40,430 nucleotides of DNA from CAYZXL01 sp964482435. Its GTDB lineage: Bacteria; Auribacterota; JABMQX01. The notes below the pieces were generated by a model. It did no database searches. It saw only the letters and a list, made by a program, of their open reading frames with translations, and had not been told where the DNA came from. Location of the stretch: the NCBI GenBank assembly GCA_964482435.1, contig CAYZXL010000040.1:1-40430 (forward strand), in the 5' to 3' direction. Made by a program: the position numbers and the translations under genes. Below are positions 1-7,851 of the stretch, in pieces (within the stretch, counting starts at the first letter, position 1; each line of letters opens with the position of its first letter).

Positions 1-1
1 T

Positions 2-349
2 GTTGACCGAATCGATCCCCAAAAGCACCCGCGCCTGATACGTCAACAAAAGCTTCGCGATTGTGATCATCCGCCGGGTGTACCCTTCGCCGTCCAGGTC
101 CAGCGTCCCAAGGTAGTTGATCCCCTTTAGAAAAATCATGAACCGGTCGAAGAAACCCCAGGAGCCGTCATGGACGTAATCGCACCCCTCCCCATGCGCC
201 AGACGCCTCGCCACCTCCTTCTGGTTGCGCGTCAGATGCTTCCAGGCCACGTACCGACGCTCCCGCCCCAAAGGCTTGCGCTTCCCCTGCTTGGCCGCAC
301 GCCGCAACGCTGCAGCCCTTTTGTTACCCTTTTTCACGCTTTGGCTCAT
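2..349 (-). CDS. Transposase, N-terminal part (cut by window edge)
   Basis: Open reading frame of at least 116 codons starting at ATG 349 and running off the left edge without a stop. The start is very basic (MSQSVKKGNKRAAALRR), followed by an aromatic-rich stretch (GSWGFFDRFMIFLKGINYLG) and the segment ITIAKLLLTYQARVLLGID. It overlaps the end of the accessory ORF (324-728) by 26 bases in the same direction, which suggests translational coupling. An ORF of this kind behind a DUF6788-like gene is the usual arrangement of a two-gene insertion sequence, so I call it a transposase. The catalytic part lies outside the window, so the IS family cannot be fixed and it could also be truncated. Confidence 0.55.
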   Translation of the reverse strand, partial: MSQSVKKGNKRAAALRRAAKQGKRKPLGRERRYVAWKHLTRNQKEVARRLAHGEGCDYVHDGSWGFFDRFMIFLKGINYLGTLDLDGEGYTRRMITIAKLLLTYQARVLLGIDSVN

Positions 350-728
350 CTCGAAAATCCACCACCGTCCGCCCCTTTTCCATCTCGTTAATCCGCTTAA
401 GCATCCCGGCATTGAGCCGAACCCAAACAGCCCGGGCCCGGCGGAACCGACGGTAGTTCCCGGTCAACCGTTTCACCTCGACCAGATACCGACGCGGCAC
501 GTTCCAGGTGCGCCTCTTCCCTTCCACGCTGGCCGAAACCTGCCAGCAGGTATGCTTCTCACCGCGCGCACACTTGCACCCGGGCTTCCCGCAGGTGCGT
601 CGCACCTCCAGAAGAGTCCCTTTCAGCAACGCACACCGCTCCAGGAGCACCCGCTCGACCACTTGCCGTTGCCGAGCCAGCTGCCCAATCCGCTGCCGGA
701 TCCAACTCGTCTGTAACAAAGGCTTCAT
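324..728 (-). CDS. DUF6788-type zinc-binding IS accessory protein
   Basis: A 134-residue basic protein with the motif CGKPGCKCARGEKH at residues about 46-59: a C-x4-C-x-C cluster followed by a His, likely to bind zinc. The following part has the pattern seen in DUF6788 proteins (W-x-S-x-S-V-E-G-K, then a basic helix VPRRYLVEVKRLTGNYRR). Members of this family usually sit just upstream of a transposase, as here. The role is probably DNA binding or assistance in transposition; this is inferred from context, since I know of no established function. ATG 728 is the first start after a good minus-strand promoter (743-770); the Shine-Dalgarno is weak (AAGAAG almost touching the ATG). Confidence 0.7.
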   Translation of the reverse strand: MKPLLQTSWIRQRIGQLARQRQVVERVLLERCALLKGTLLEVRRTCGKPGCKCARGEKHTCWQVSASVEGKRRTWNVPRRYLVEVKRLTGNYRRFRRARAVWVRLNAGMLKRINEMEKGRTVVDFRDEPKREKG

Positions 729-1037
729 TCTTCTTGTACGTTATAATATCATAATGCATGTAAGAGTCAAGACAAAAAAAGAAAAAAATCAATTTTCCCG
801 GTTTTTCTTCCCCAACCGCTCAAAAATGATGCTCCACCTCCCTCGTAACCTCCCCCATCCTCCCCTTATGGCAAAACTTCAGAAAGAGAGCACATCCGCA
901 ATCCAGGTCCCGTGAGGCGGTAAGATTGGAGCATGGGGGAAGGGAACTGCTGTGCTAAAATAGGTCAAGGTCTGGAAGGGCGAAGTTTCCCTCAAGCGTG
1001 AGACCCGGAGAACAAAGGCGATGATGGAGGGGCGCCG
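729..1037. other. Gap between the insertion sequence and addA-like gene
   Basis: 309 bases without a gene. The left part holds the IS promoter and an A-run (774-787) followed by a T/C-rich stretch. No terminal inverted repeat could be pinned down because the other end of the element is outside the window. The right part ends in the Shine-Dalgarno GGAGGGG (1026-1032) of the helicase gene. No convincing plus-strand promoter was seen. Confidence 0.4.
743..770 (-). promoter_or_regulatory. Promoter of the insertion sequence
   Basis: On the minus strand TTGACT (765-770) and TATTAT (743-748) are separated by 16 bases, close to the sigma-70 consensus, and sit 15-42 bases ahead of ATG 728. The surrounding sequence is AT-rich, unlike its neighbours. 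This would drive the accessory ORF and the transposase. Confidence 0.55.
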
Positions 1038-4000
1038 GTGGAGTTGACAGACAAACAGCGCGAGGCTGTGACAATTGCCGACCGCAACGTGATTGTGTCG
1101 GCGGGAGCGGGAACGGGGAAGACGGCTGTGCTTGTGGCGCGGTTCGTCAATCTGGTTCAGTCTCGATTGGCGGAGGTGAACCAGATTCTGACGATAACGT
1201 TCACGGAGAAGGCGGCTGACGAGATGACGCGGCGGATCGCCGAGGAGTTTCGCCGGCAGAGAATGAGAAACGAGGAAAATGCGGTCGAGACGGCTTATAT
1301 CAGCACGATACACTCGTTCTGTTCCCGGCTGATCCGGGAGAATCCGTTCGCGGCGGGTGTTGACCCGGAGTTTGAGGTGATGGACGAGATGGACCGGCAG
1401 CTCATGCTCGGTGAACTGTTCGGGGAGTTGTTTGAGGAGGGAGGGGAAGATTTTCTGGAGCTTGCGGAACACTACGGGGAAAGGGCGATAAGCAGGGCGG
1501 TCATCGCATACATGGACCTCTGCCGAAGCCTCGGCCGCAGGGTGGGGCACGTCGAGGAATTGCTGGCGAATCCGGAAGTCTTGACCAGGAAGGCGGAAGA
1601 GGCGGCTGAGAAGAGGGCGGAGGTTGCGCTGCGAGGGATACAAGAGGCGGTGGAAGCGCTGGCTCGAATCGAGGCGAGCGGAAGTTACGAGAGGAGGAGG
1701 CAGGAGGTTGTCGCGTTGAGGGATTCGCTGTCGGACGTGAGGTCCTTGCGCATGGCGGCGGAAGCACTGAAGACTGCGACGACGAGGATGCCCCGCATTC
1801 CTGAGAAGACGATGGACAGAGAGGCTTGCCTGGCTATAAGGGAGCACCTGTCGCTGATAAAGAGGATTTTGGAGGAAGAAGGCGCGGCAGTCTTTTTCGA
1901 TAAGGATGGCGAGGAGAAGCTGCTGCCGTGGAAGGTGGCTTTGCTAAAGGGGGTGGCCGTTTTCTGGCGGAAGTACGAGGAGAGGACGAGGGCGGCTGGC
2001 GTGCTGGATTACGAGGATTTGCAGCTCGTAGCCAGGGAGCTGCTCAAGGACAATCCGGCGCTGCGCATGGAATATGGCGAAAGATTCCGGTACGTTCTCG
2101 TGGACGAGTTCCAGGACATAAACTGGCTTCAGAAGGAGCTGATTGACCTGCTGACCAGCGGGAGAAACCTGTTTGTCGTTGGAGACACACGCCAGTCCAT
2201 ATATGGCTTCCGCAACGCCGACGTGGAGATTTTTGAGGGAGAGGTAAAGAAGTGCCGGGTTTCGCCCCGGTCGCATCATGGGGTTTATCTGAACGAGAAT
2301 TTCCGTAGCAGTGAGAATTCGATCGGCTTTTTCAACTTTTTCTTTTCCAGGCTGTGGGGCAGGGAACACAACACCGCTTTCTCAGGAGGGGGTGTGTCAA
2401 AACGAGAAAGGCCGTCCGGAGAAGAGAACCATGGGGCGGGCCTCGACGAGGAATCGCGGTTTCAGCCGCTGGAACATGCCCGGAAGGAGGGCGAGGAACG
2501 GACGGCGGCGTCGGTGGAGATTACGCTGGTGGAGCCGGAAAGCGGCCAAGGTGAAGGTTCCGGCGAGGCCGAGACGCCGGAAGGCGAGGATGACGCATCC
2601 ACACTGCCTTGCGGGCCGGAAGGAGCGAAGGAGGTAAGGCGGAGAGAGGCGCGAGCGGCTGTTCGGAGAATCGCGCGTGGTATCGAGGGCGGAGAAATCA
2701 TCGTCCAGGACAAGAGCCTTGAGAAAAACCGACCGGCGCGATACGGGGACGTGGCGGTTCTTTGCCGGTCGAGGGCGAGCTACAGCGCGTACGCGGAGGC
2801 TCTCACGGAATCAGGAGTTCCGTTTTGCATAGTCGGAGGGGAGAGCTTTTACGAGAAGCAGGAAGTTGCCGACCTGATTAATTTACTGAGCGTCATTGAC
2901 AACCCGTTACGGGACATTCCACTTGCCGGGGTGCTGAGGTCTCCTTTTGTCGGTATGGCAGATGAGACTCTGCGGTCGCTGAAGCGGAATGCAGAAGCGA
3001 AGATAGACTCTCCGTACCTGATTGAGGCGATTCGGCGGGTGGATTCGGTCAGCGGCATTGCCGACGAGGAGAAGGGGAAATTGCGCGATTTTCTTAATGT
3101 CCTCGAAGAGCTCAGGAGAAAGAAAGATTCGATGCCCCTGCACGAGTTGGTGAAGGCGGCTCTGGATTCTTCTCTGTATCTAACGCGGACGCTGGCGGGG
3201 CCGGAAGGAACACAGAAAGCGGGGAACGTTATGAAGTTCCTGGACATTCTGAGGGAATACGATGGGCGGGAGAGAGGCGGGATCGGTGGGTTTTTGAAGT
3301 TTTGTGAGCTGATGAGGTCGTACGGGCCGCAAGAGGAGGAAGCAGCGCTGGAATCGTTTTCCGGGGATGCTGTGAAGGTGATGACGATTCATGCGGCGAA
3401 AGGACTGGAGTTTCCGGTGGTGGTTGTCGCGGACATGGCTCGCCGGTTCAATTTCGATAAGGACAAGTTTCTCGTATCGAGGGAGATGGAGGTCGGGTGC
3501 GATTCGTGGGAGGAATTTGAGCCGCGGTCTTGTGGAAGAAAGCTGGTCTTCCGCGAGAGGAAAGAAAAGCAGGTGGCGGAGGAGGAACGGTTGCTTTACG
3601 TGGCAATGACGCGGGCGAGAGACCATCTGTTCCTCGCGGGGACATATCGTTCCGAAAAGGAGTTCGAGATTGATACAGCGAGCAGCCCGCTCGACTGGGT
3701 GCTTGCGGTTGTGGGACAGGAAGTCTGCCTGCCAAAGCCGGGGGATTCCGTGGAGGGATTCCTGGGGGAGGCAAGGGTGAAGATTTGTCTGGTTGGCGGA
3801 GAAGAAATGGCGCCGGGGATCGCGGCTGCGAGGTCGCTGGTTGACCGATATGCCGAGCTGCTGGCGGCGGGGGAGAAGTTGCCGGTATCGGATGGGCTGG
3901 CGGAAAGACTTCTTCCGGAGGTGAAGAAGGCAATCGGGCGGATTGCCACTCGGCGGCTCGCCGAGCCTGGATCGGCTCCTGCGGAGATTTCGGTTTCTCA

Positions 4001-4787
4001 ACTGATGGTTTTCGAGGAATGCCCGTACAAGTTCTATTTGCAGGAAGTGTTGAAGTTCCCCGACGGGGAGGTGATGAAAGAGCTGGGCTTGAGTCCTGCT
4101 ATTGCGTTGGATATCGAGACGCCGGCGTTTGAGGACCGGGACGAATCGGCAGAAGCCCCTGCAAGGAGGCGGTTCGGCGGACTGGTTCACGCGTGCCTGG
4201 AGCAAATTGACCTGCGAGTTGAGGAGCCGGAGGACGTGCGGGCGGTTGTGGGCCGGTTTTTCTCGTCGTCGAAGGAAGCTCTCGCGGCGGAGGAGTTGAT
4301 CCGGGGTTTTCTCGGCAGTGAGGAGGCGGGGCAGCTTCACAGTGCGAGGGAACTCTACCGCGAGATAGCGGTGAAGGCGGTTGTCAACGACGTGTTTGTC
4401 AGGGGCGTCATTGACGTGCTATTTCTGGACGAAGGTGAACGCTGGGGCATCCTGGATTTCAAGACGGGATTGGAGGAGGCAGAGGAGCGCGAAGAAACGA
4501 AGCTCTACGACTTCCAGATGCGTCTATACAGTTTTCTGGTCGCCGAAGCTACGGCAGCCGTTCCCAACAACGCCGTTCTGTATTTCCTCGGGTCGAGAAC
4601 TTCGCGTCGCGTAGAGATTGGTGCTGGAGAAGTCGAGGAGACGAAAAAGAAGGTCGGCGAAATGCTTGCTGCCATGGGCGCTGGACAATTTGCGCGCGGG
4701 ACAGGTTGCGACTGTGGCCGATGCGAGCACAGGCTCGTGTGCAACTGGCCGGAAGAAGGATGCTCAGCGACGGAGGAGAAGGCGTGA
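1038..4787 (+). CDS. addA: AddA-like helicase-nuclease with C-terminal Fe-S nuclease
   Basis: UvrD/AddA-type superfamily 1 helicase of 1249 residues, about the length of AddA, acting in end resection for recombinational repair. Visible motifs: Q-motif Gln7, Walker A AGAGTGKT (22-29), Walker B DEFQD (356-360), GDTRQSIYGFR (about 382-392), NENFRSS (about 418), VMTIHAAKGLEFP (about 781) and LLYVAMTRARDHLF (about 851). The C-terminal PD-(D/E)XK nuclease has GVIDV and D1140-F-K1142. Its four cysteines are C995, C1226, C1229 and C1235. The spacing C-Xn-C-X2-C-X5-C is the iron-sulfur signature known from AddB nucleases, not from AddA. A charged low-complexity insert lies at about 447-560. No addB is nearby. 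GTG 1038 is chosen because GGAGGGG precedes it by 5 bases. Its stop overlaps the next start (GTGA). Confidence 0.85.
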   Translation: MELTDKQREAVTIADRNVIVSAGAGTGKTAVLVARFVNLVQSRLAEVNQILTITFTEKAADEMTRRIAEEFRRQRMRNEENAVETAYISTIHSFCSRLIRENPFAAGVDPEFEVMDEMDRQLMLGELFGELFEEGGEDFLELAEHYGERAISRAVIAYMDLCRSLGRRVGHVEELLANPEVLTRKAEEAAEKRAEVALRGIQEAVEALARIEASGSYERRRQEVVALRDSLSDVRSLRMAAEALKTATTRMPRIPEKTMDREACLAIREHLSLIKRILEEEGAAVFFDKDGEEKLLPWKVALLKGVAVFWRKYEERTRAAGVLDYEDLQLVARELLKDNPALRMEYGERFRYVLVDEFQDINWLQKELIDLLTSGRNLFVVGDTRQSIYGFRNADVEIFEGEVKKCRVSPRSHHGVYLNENFRSSENSIGFFNFFFSRLWGREHNTAFSGGGVSKRERPSGEENHGAGLDEESRFQPLEHARKEGEERTAASVEITLVEPESGQGEGSGEAETPEGEDDASTLPCGPEGAKEVRRREARAAVRRIARGIEGGEIIVQDKSLEKNRPARYGDVAVLCRSRASYSAYAEALTESGVPFCIVGGESFYEKQEVADLINLLSVIDNPLRDIPLAGVLRSPFVGMADETLRSLKRNAEAKIDSPYLIEAIRRVDSVSGIADEEKGKLRDFLNVLEELRRKKDSMPLHELVKAALDSSLYLTRTLAGPEGTQKAGNVMKFLDILREYDGRERGGIGGFLKFCELMRSYGPQEEEAALESFSGDAVKVMTIHAAKGLEFPVVVVADMARRFNFDKDKFLVSREMEVGCDSWEEFEPRSCGRKLVFRERKEKQVAEEERLLYVAMTRARDHLFLAGTYRSEKEFEIDTASSPLDWVLAVVGQEVCLPKPGDSVEGFLGEARVKICLVGGEEMAPGIAAARSLVDRYAELLAAGEKLPVSDGLAERLLPEVKKAIGRIATRRLAEPGSAPAEISVSQLMVFEECPYKFYLQEVLKFPDGEVMKELGLSPAIALDIETPAFEDRDESAEAPARRRFGGLVHACLEQIDLRVEEPEDVRAVVGRFFSSSKEALAAEELIRGFLGSEEAGQLHSARELYREIAVKAVVNDVFVRGVIDVLFLDEGERWGILDFKTGLEEAEEREETKLYDFQMRLYSFLVAEATAAVPNNAVLYFLGSRTSRRVEIGAGEVEETKKKVGEMLAAMGAGQFARGTGCDCGRCEHRLVCNWPEEGCSATEEKA

Positions 4788-6796
4788 CCGCTGAGGCGCT
4801 GCGGGACCTGTCGAAGGCTTTGGTTGGTGTCCTTCCCAGGCGCTGGGCGCTGTGGATGGGGCGGCAAACCGGACTGCTGGTTTACGTTCTCGACAAGGGA
4901 CGGCGGCGAATCGCCCGGGCGAACATCCTCTACAGCCTGGGGGCTGACATGCCGCATCGGGAGGTCTGCCGTCTGGCGCGGCTGAGTTTCTGCCATTGGG
5001 GGATGCGGTTTGTTGAGTTCCTTCGGCTCGCAAAGTACGTCAAGCGAGGCGACCGCAAACACTTCTCCGTCGTCGGGGAAGCAAATCTGAAAAAGGCGTT
5101 TTCAGGGGGCAAAGGAGCGCTTTTCTTGACGGCGCCACCGGGCAGTGGAGAGACTTGCGGGACGGCGATGAGGCTGCTCGGCTACCGGTGCATGGAGATG
5201 GTTTCTCCGGGAGTCAAACAGCGGCTTGAGCGGGTTGTGGGTCGGGCGTACGCTCGCCAGCACTTTGTGACGCTCGACGACGAGGATGCGAAATTGCAGT
5301 TCGTCGCCTGCTTGAGGAGGAACGAAGGGGTTATAGTGACGGTTGACGAAAGGACGGACGGGGAACAGGTTTGTGTGGAATTTTTTGGTAGGGCCTTCGG
5401 GGCGAGCACTCTGCCCGCAGAGTTGGCGATGAGGGCCGAGGCGGCTGTGGTTCCTGTGTTCTTAGTGATGGACATGCGAGGGCGCTGCACGCTGACCTTC
5501 GAGGCGCCGCTGGAAGGACTCAAAACCGGCTCGCTCGACGAGGATTTGGCTGCGAGGACGGCTTTGTTCTGGCAAGTTGCCGAGCGATACGTCGAGAAGC
5601 ACCCGGAGCAGTGGCCCTGGACGAGAAAGGCGTGGCGACCGCCGGAGGGCGAAGGCGTGCGAGAACGGTTTCAGGGCGTGAAGAGAATCCTGGTCAGGAT
5701 GCCGAACTGGCTGGGGGACGCGGTCATGAGCCTGCCGGCGGTTGATTGTTTGCGAAGGCTGTTCCCGCACGCGTGGATTGCCTGCTTGATTCGAGAGAAG
5801 GTGGCTGACGTTGTGCGGGGCAACAGCGTTCTCGACGAGGTGATAGCATATGAGCATGGGTCGGGAACGGCGGCTGTCGGAAGGAAGCTGAAAACGATTC
5901 GGCGTCTCCGGCGGAAATACTTTGACCTTGTGGTGCTTTTGACGAGCTCGTTTGAATCGGCGTTGTGGACGTATTTATCGGGAATACCTTTGCGGGTCGG
6001 ATATAAAGCTGGCGGGAGGGGATTTCTGCTGACGCATGCCGTCCGTCGGAAGCCCACGCCCGTGCACCAGATTCGATATTATGTGGACCTCTGCAAGGCG
6101 CTCGGAGAAACTGGCAGCCCGACCGCGCCGAGGGTTGCAGTTTCTAACCAGGATAACACGTGGGCTGCGGACTTTCTGAGTTCAGTGGAGGTCTCAGAAG
6201 ACGATGTGGTCGCCGGGCTGTGCCCCGGAGCAGCCTACGGGCCTGCGAAAAGATGGTTGCCGGGAAGACTCATAGAGGTGAGCAAGAGAGTCTGCGAAAA
6301 CTATCCCGCGAAGTTTATGGTCTTCGGAGGCGAGGGGGATGAGGAGGCGTGCTGCGTCGTCGCCGACGGGATTGGTGAGAAAGCCATCAACCTCTGCGGG
6401 AAGACGACGCTGAGGGAGCTCGCTGCTTTGATAGAGCGGTGCGCGGTGCTCATCTCCAACGACAGCGGGTCCATGCACCTCGCTGCCGCCATAGGCACGC
6501 CGACCATCGGGGTTTTCGGCCCGACGGACCCGGCCCGTTCCGCGCCGCCGGAGAACTGCACGGTGATCAAAAAAGCCATAGACTGTTCCCCGTGTTCTCG
6601 ACGAGAATGCCCGACGGATTTTCGGTGCATGACCTCCATCTCCGCGGAGGAGGTTTATCAAAGGGTCGCCGAAATCCTTTCGAGGCGGGCGGTGAAGGAA
6701 TCGCCGGGCCTCACGGTGGAGAGGAGGTCCCGGCCGCGGATGCAGGACCGGCCTTCTGGGAGGCGGCGCGACCGGAAGACGGACGGTGGAAAGTGA
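4784..6796 (+). CDS. Fused LpxL-like acyltransferase / GT9 heptosyltransferase
   Basis: A 670-residue two-domain envelope protein. Residues 1 to about 290 resemble the lipid-A late acyltransferases LpxL/HtrB; about 300-640 is glycosyltransferase family 9 (WaaF-like, ADP-heptose to lipopolysaccharide core) with VRMPNWLGDAVMSLPA, CPGAAYGPAKRW (480-491) and NDSGSMHLAAAIGTP (559-573). In the acyltransferase part, the place of the catalytic H-x4-E motif reads TAPPGSGE (116-123). Glu123 is present but the His is replaced by Pro118, so acyl transfer may be lost or altered. The tail is basic. GTG 4784 overlaps the upstream stop (GTGA) and has GGAGGAG (4772-4778) before it. An upstream in-frame ATG at 4760 is the alternative. 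The two activities would normally be separate proteins at the inner face of the inner membrane. Confidence 0.8.
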   Translation: MTAEALRDLSKALVGVLPRRWALWMGRQTGLLVYVLDKGRRRIARANILYSLGADMPHREVCRLARLSFCHWGMRFVEFLRLAKYVKRGDRKHFSVVGEANLKKAFSGGKGALFLTAPPGSGETCGTAMRLLGYRCMEMVSPGVKQRLERVVGRAYARQHFVTLDDEDAKLQFVACLRRNEGVIVTVDERTDGEQVCVEFFGRAFGASTLPAELAMRAEAAVVPVFLVMDMRGRCTLTFEAPLEGLKTGSLDEDLAARTALFWQVAERYVEKHPEQWPWTRKAWRPPEGEGVRERFQGVKRILVRMPNWLGDAVMSLPAVDCLRRLFPHAWIACLIREKVADVVRGNSVLDEVIAYEHGSGTAAVGRKLKTIRRLRRKYFDLVVLLTSSFESALWTYLSGIPLRVGYKAGGRGFLLTHAVRRKPTPVHQIRYYVDLCKALGETGSPTAPRVAVSNQDNTWAADFLSSVEVSEDDVVAGLCPGAAYGPAKRWLPGRLIEVSKRVCENYPAKFMVFGGEGDEEACCVVADGIGEKAINLCGKTTLRELAALIERCAVLISNDSGSMHLAAAIGTPTIGVFGPTDPARSAPPENCTVIKKAIDCSPCSRRECPTDFRCMTSISAEEVYQRVAEILSRRAVKESPGLTVERRSRPRMQDRPSGRRRDRKTDGGK

Positions 6797-6841
6797 TTGC
6801 TTCTTTAGAGCTGGTCGGGCTTTTGATGCTTGAGGTCAGTG

Positions 6842-7744
6842 ATGGGCGAGATGCCAATCGAAAGAGAGGTTGCTGAGTTCCTCAACTACCTGGCTGCCGA
6901 GAGAGGGCTTGCCAAGAACACCGTGATGTCTTACGGGCGAGACCTGCGGAAGTTCGGGCTGTATCTCGATTCCGTGGGTGTCCTCTCTGTCGAGAAGGTG
7001 AAGAGATCAAATGTCATTGACTATCTTATAGCTCAAAAACGCAAGGGGATCGCATCGAATTCGCTCTCTCGGAATCTCATTGCGGTCAAGATGTTTTTTC
7101 GGTTTCTCGTCGGAGAAGGGGTGCTCGAGAACGACGTTACGGAGCTTATTGAATCGCCGAAGCTGTGGAGGGTTCTGCCGGAGACGCTGACGATACAGGA
7201 GGTGGATCGGGTTCTATCACTGCCAGATATGTCAAGCCCAGAGGGAATCAGAGACCGCGCGATATTTGAAATGCTCTATGCGACGGGAATGCGGATTTCC
7301 GAACTGGCGAACGTGAGACTCGCCGACTACAATGAGCGGGCACGAACGGTCATATGCCATGGAAAAGGGTCAAGAGAGAGGATTGTCCCCGTCGGGAGAG
7401 AGGCTGTCGCTGCGGTCTCTCTATATTTGAAAGACAGCCGGCCATTTTTCCTGAAAGGGAAAGAATCTCCGTATTTATTCGTCACACGGCTGAAGAGCAG
7501 GTTCACGAGGGCGGGGCTGTGGAAAATGATTCGCAGTTACGTGCGAAGGCTCGGTCTGGAGAAGAGGGTTACGCCGCACACGTTTCGTCATTCGTTTGCG
7601 ACGCATCTTCTGGCGAACGGGGCGGACTTGAGAGTGATTCAGGCGATGCTCGGGCATGCGAGCATATCAACAACGCAATTCTACACGCACGTTGACAAGG
7701 AGCGGCTGAAGAGCATTCACCGTAAGTACCATCCGCGGGCGTGA
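6842..7744 (+). CDS. xerD: Tyrosine recombinase XerC/XerD
   Basis: A 300-residue site-specific recombinase, the usual length for XerC/XerD. The N-terminal SAM-like core-binding domain (EFLNYLAAERGLAKNTVMSY) covers residues about 8-90. The catalytic domain shows R151 (ATGMRISELANV), K175 (HGKGSRER), H246-x-x-R249 (HTFRHSFATHLL), H272 (LGHASISTTQ) and the nucleophile Y281 (FYTHV). All catalytic residues are intact. Family members resolve chromosome dimers at dif; the length and TPHTFRHSFATHLL favour that over a phage integrase. XerC and XerD cannot be told apart by eye. ATG 6842 is chosen because TGAGGT lies five bases upstream; TTG 6830 and ATG 6851 are also in frame. It follows the acyltransferase/GT9 gene by 45 bases, likely in one transcript. 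Confidence 0.9.
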   Translation: MGEMPIEREVAEFLNYLAAERGLAKNTVMSYGRDLRKFGLYLDSVGVLSVEKVKRSNVIDYLIAQKRKGIASNSLSRNLIAVKMFFRFLVGEGVLENDVTELIESPKLWRVLPETLTIQEVDRVLSLPDMSSPEGIRDRAIFEMLYATGMRISELANVRLADYNERARTVICHGKGSRERIVPVGREAVAAVSLYLKDSRPFFLKGKESPYLFVTRLKSRFTRAGLWKMIRSYVRRLGLEKRVTPHTFRHSFATHLLANGADLRVIQAMLGHASISTTQFYTHVDKERLKSIHRKYHPRA

Positions 7745-7851
7745 AGCCGCCCGGCTGGGCGAGGATGCCGCTGGGTCAGTGAGGCGCGCTGTCCGCCGAG
7801 TGCCGACGGTTTCAGCAACTCCGTCTCTAAGAAGCCGCGAAAGAGATACAA

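Noticed and set aside
879..1847. 322-codon minus-strand frame
   Set aside because: Overlaps the N-terminal helicase domain in antisense and crosses its start region; no recognisable protein.
3180..4340. 386-codon minus-strand frame
   Set aside because: Antisense to the helicase motifs and nuclease domain of the AddA-like gene. Arg/Leu/Pro-rich shadow typical of GC-rich coding DNA.
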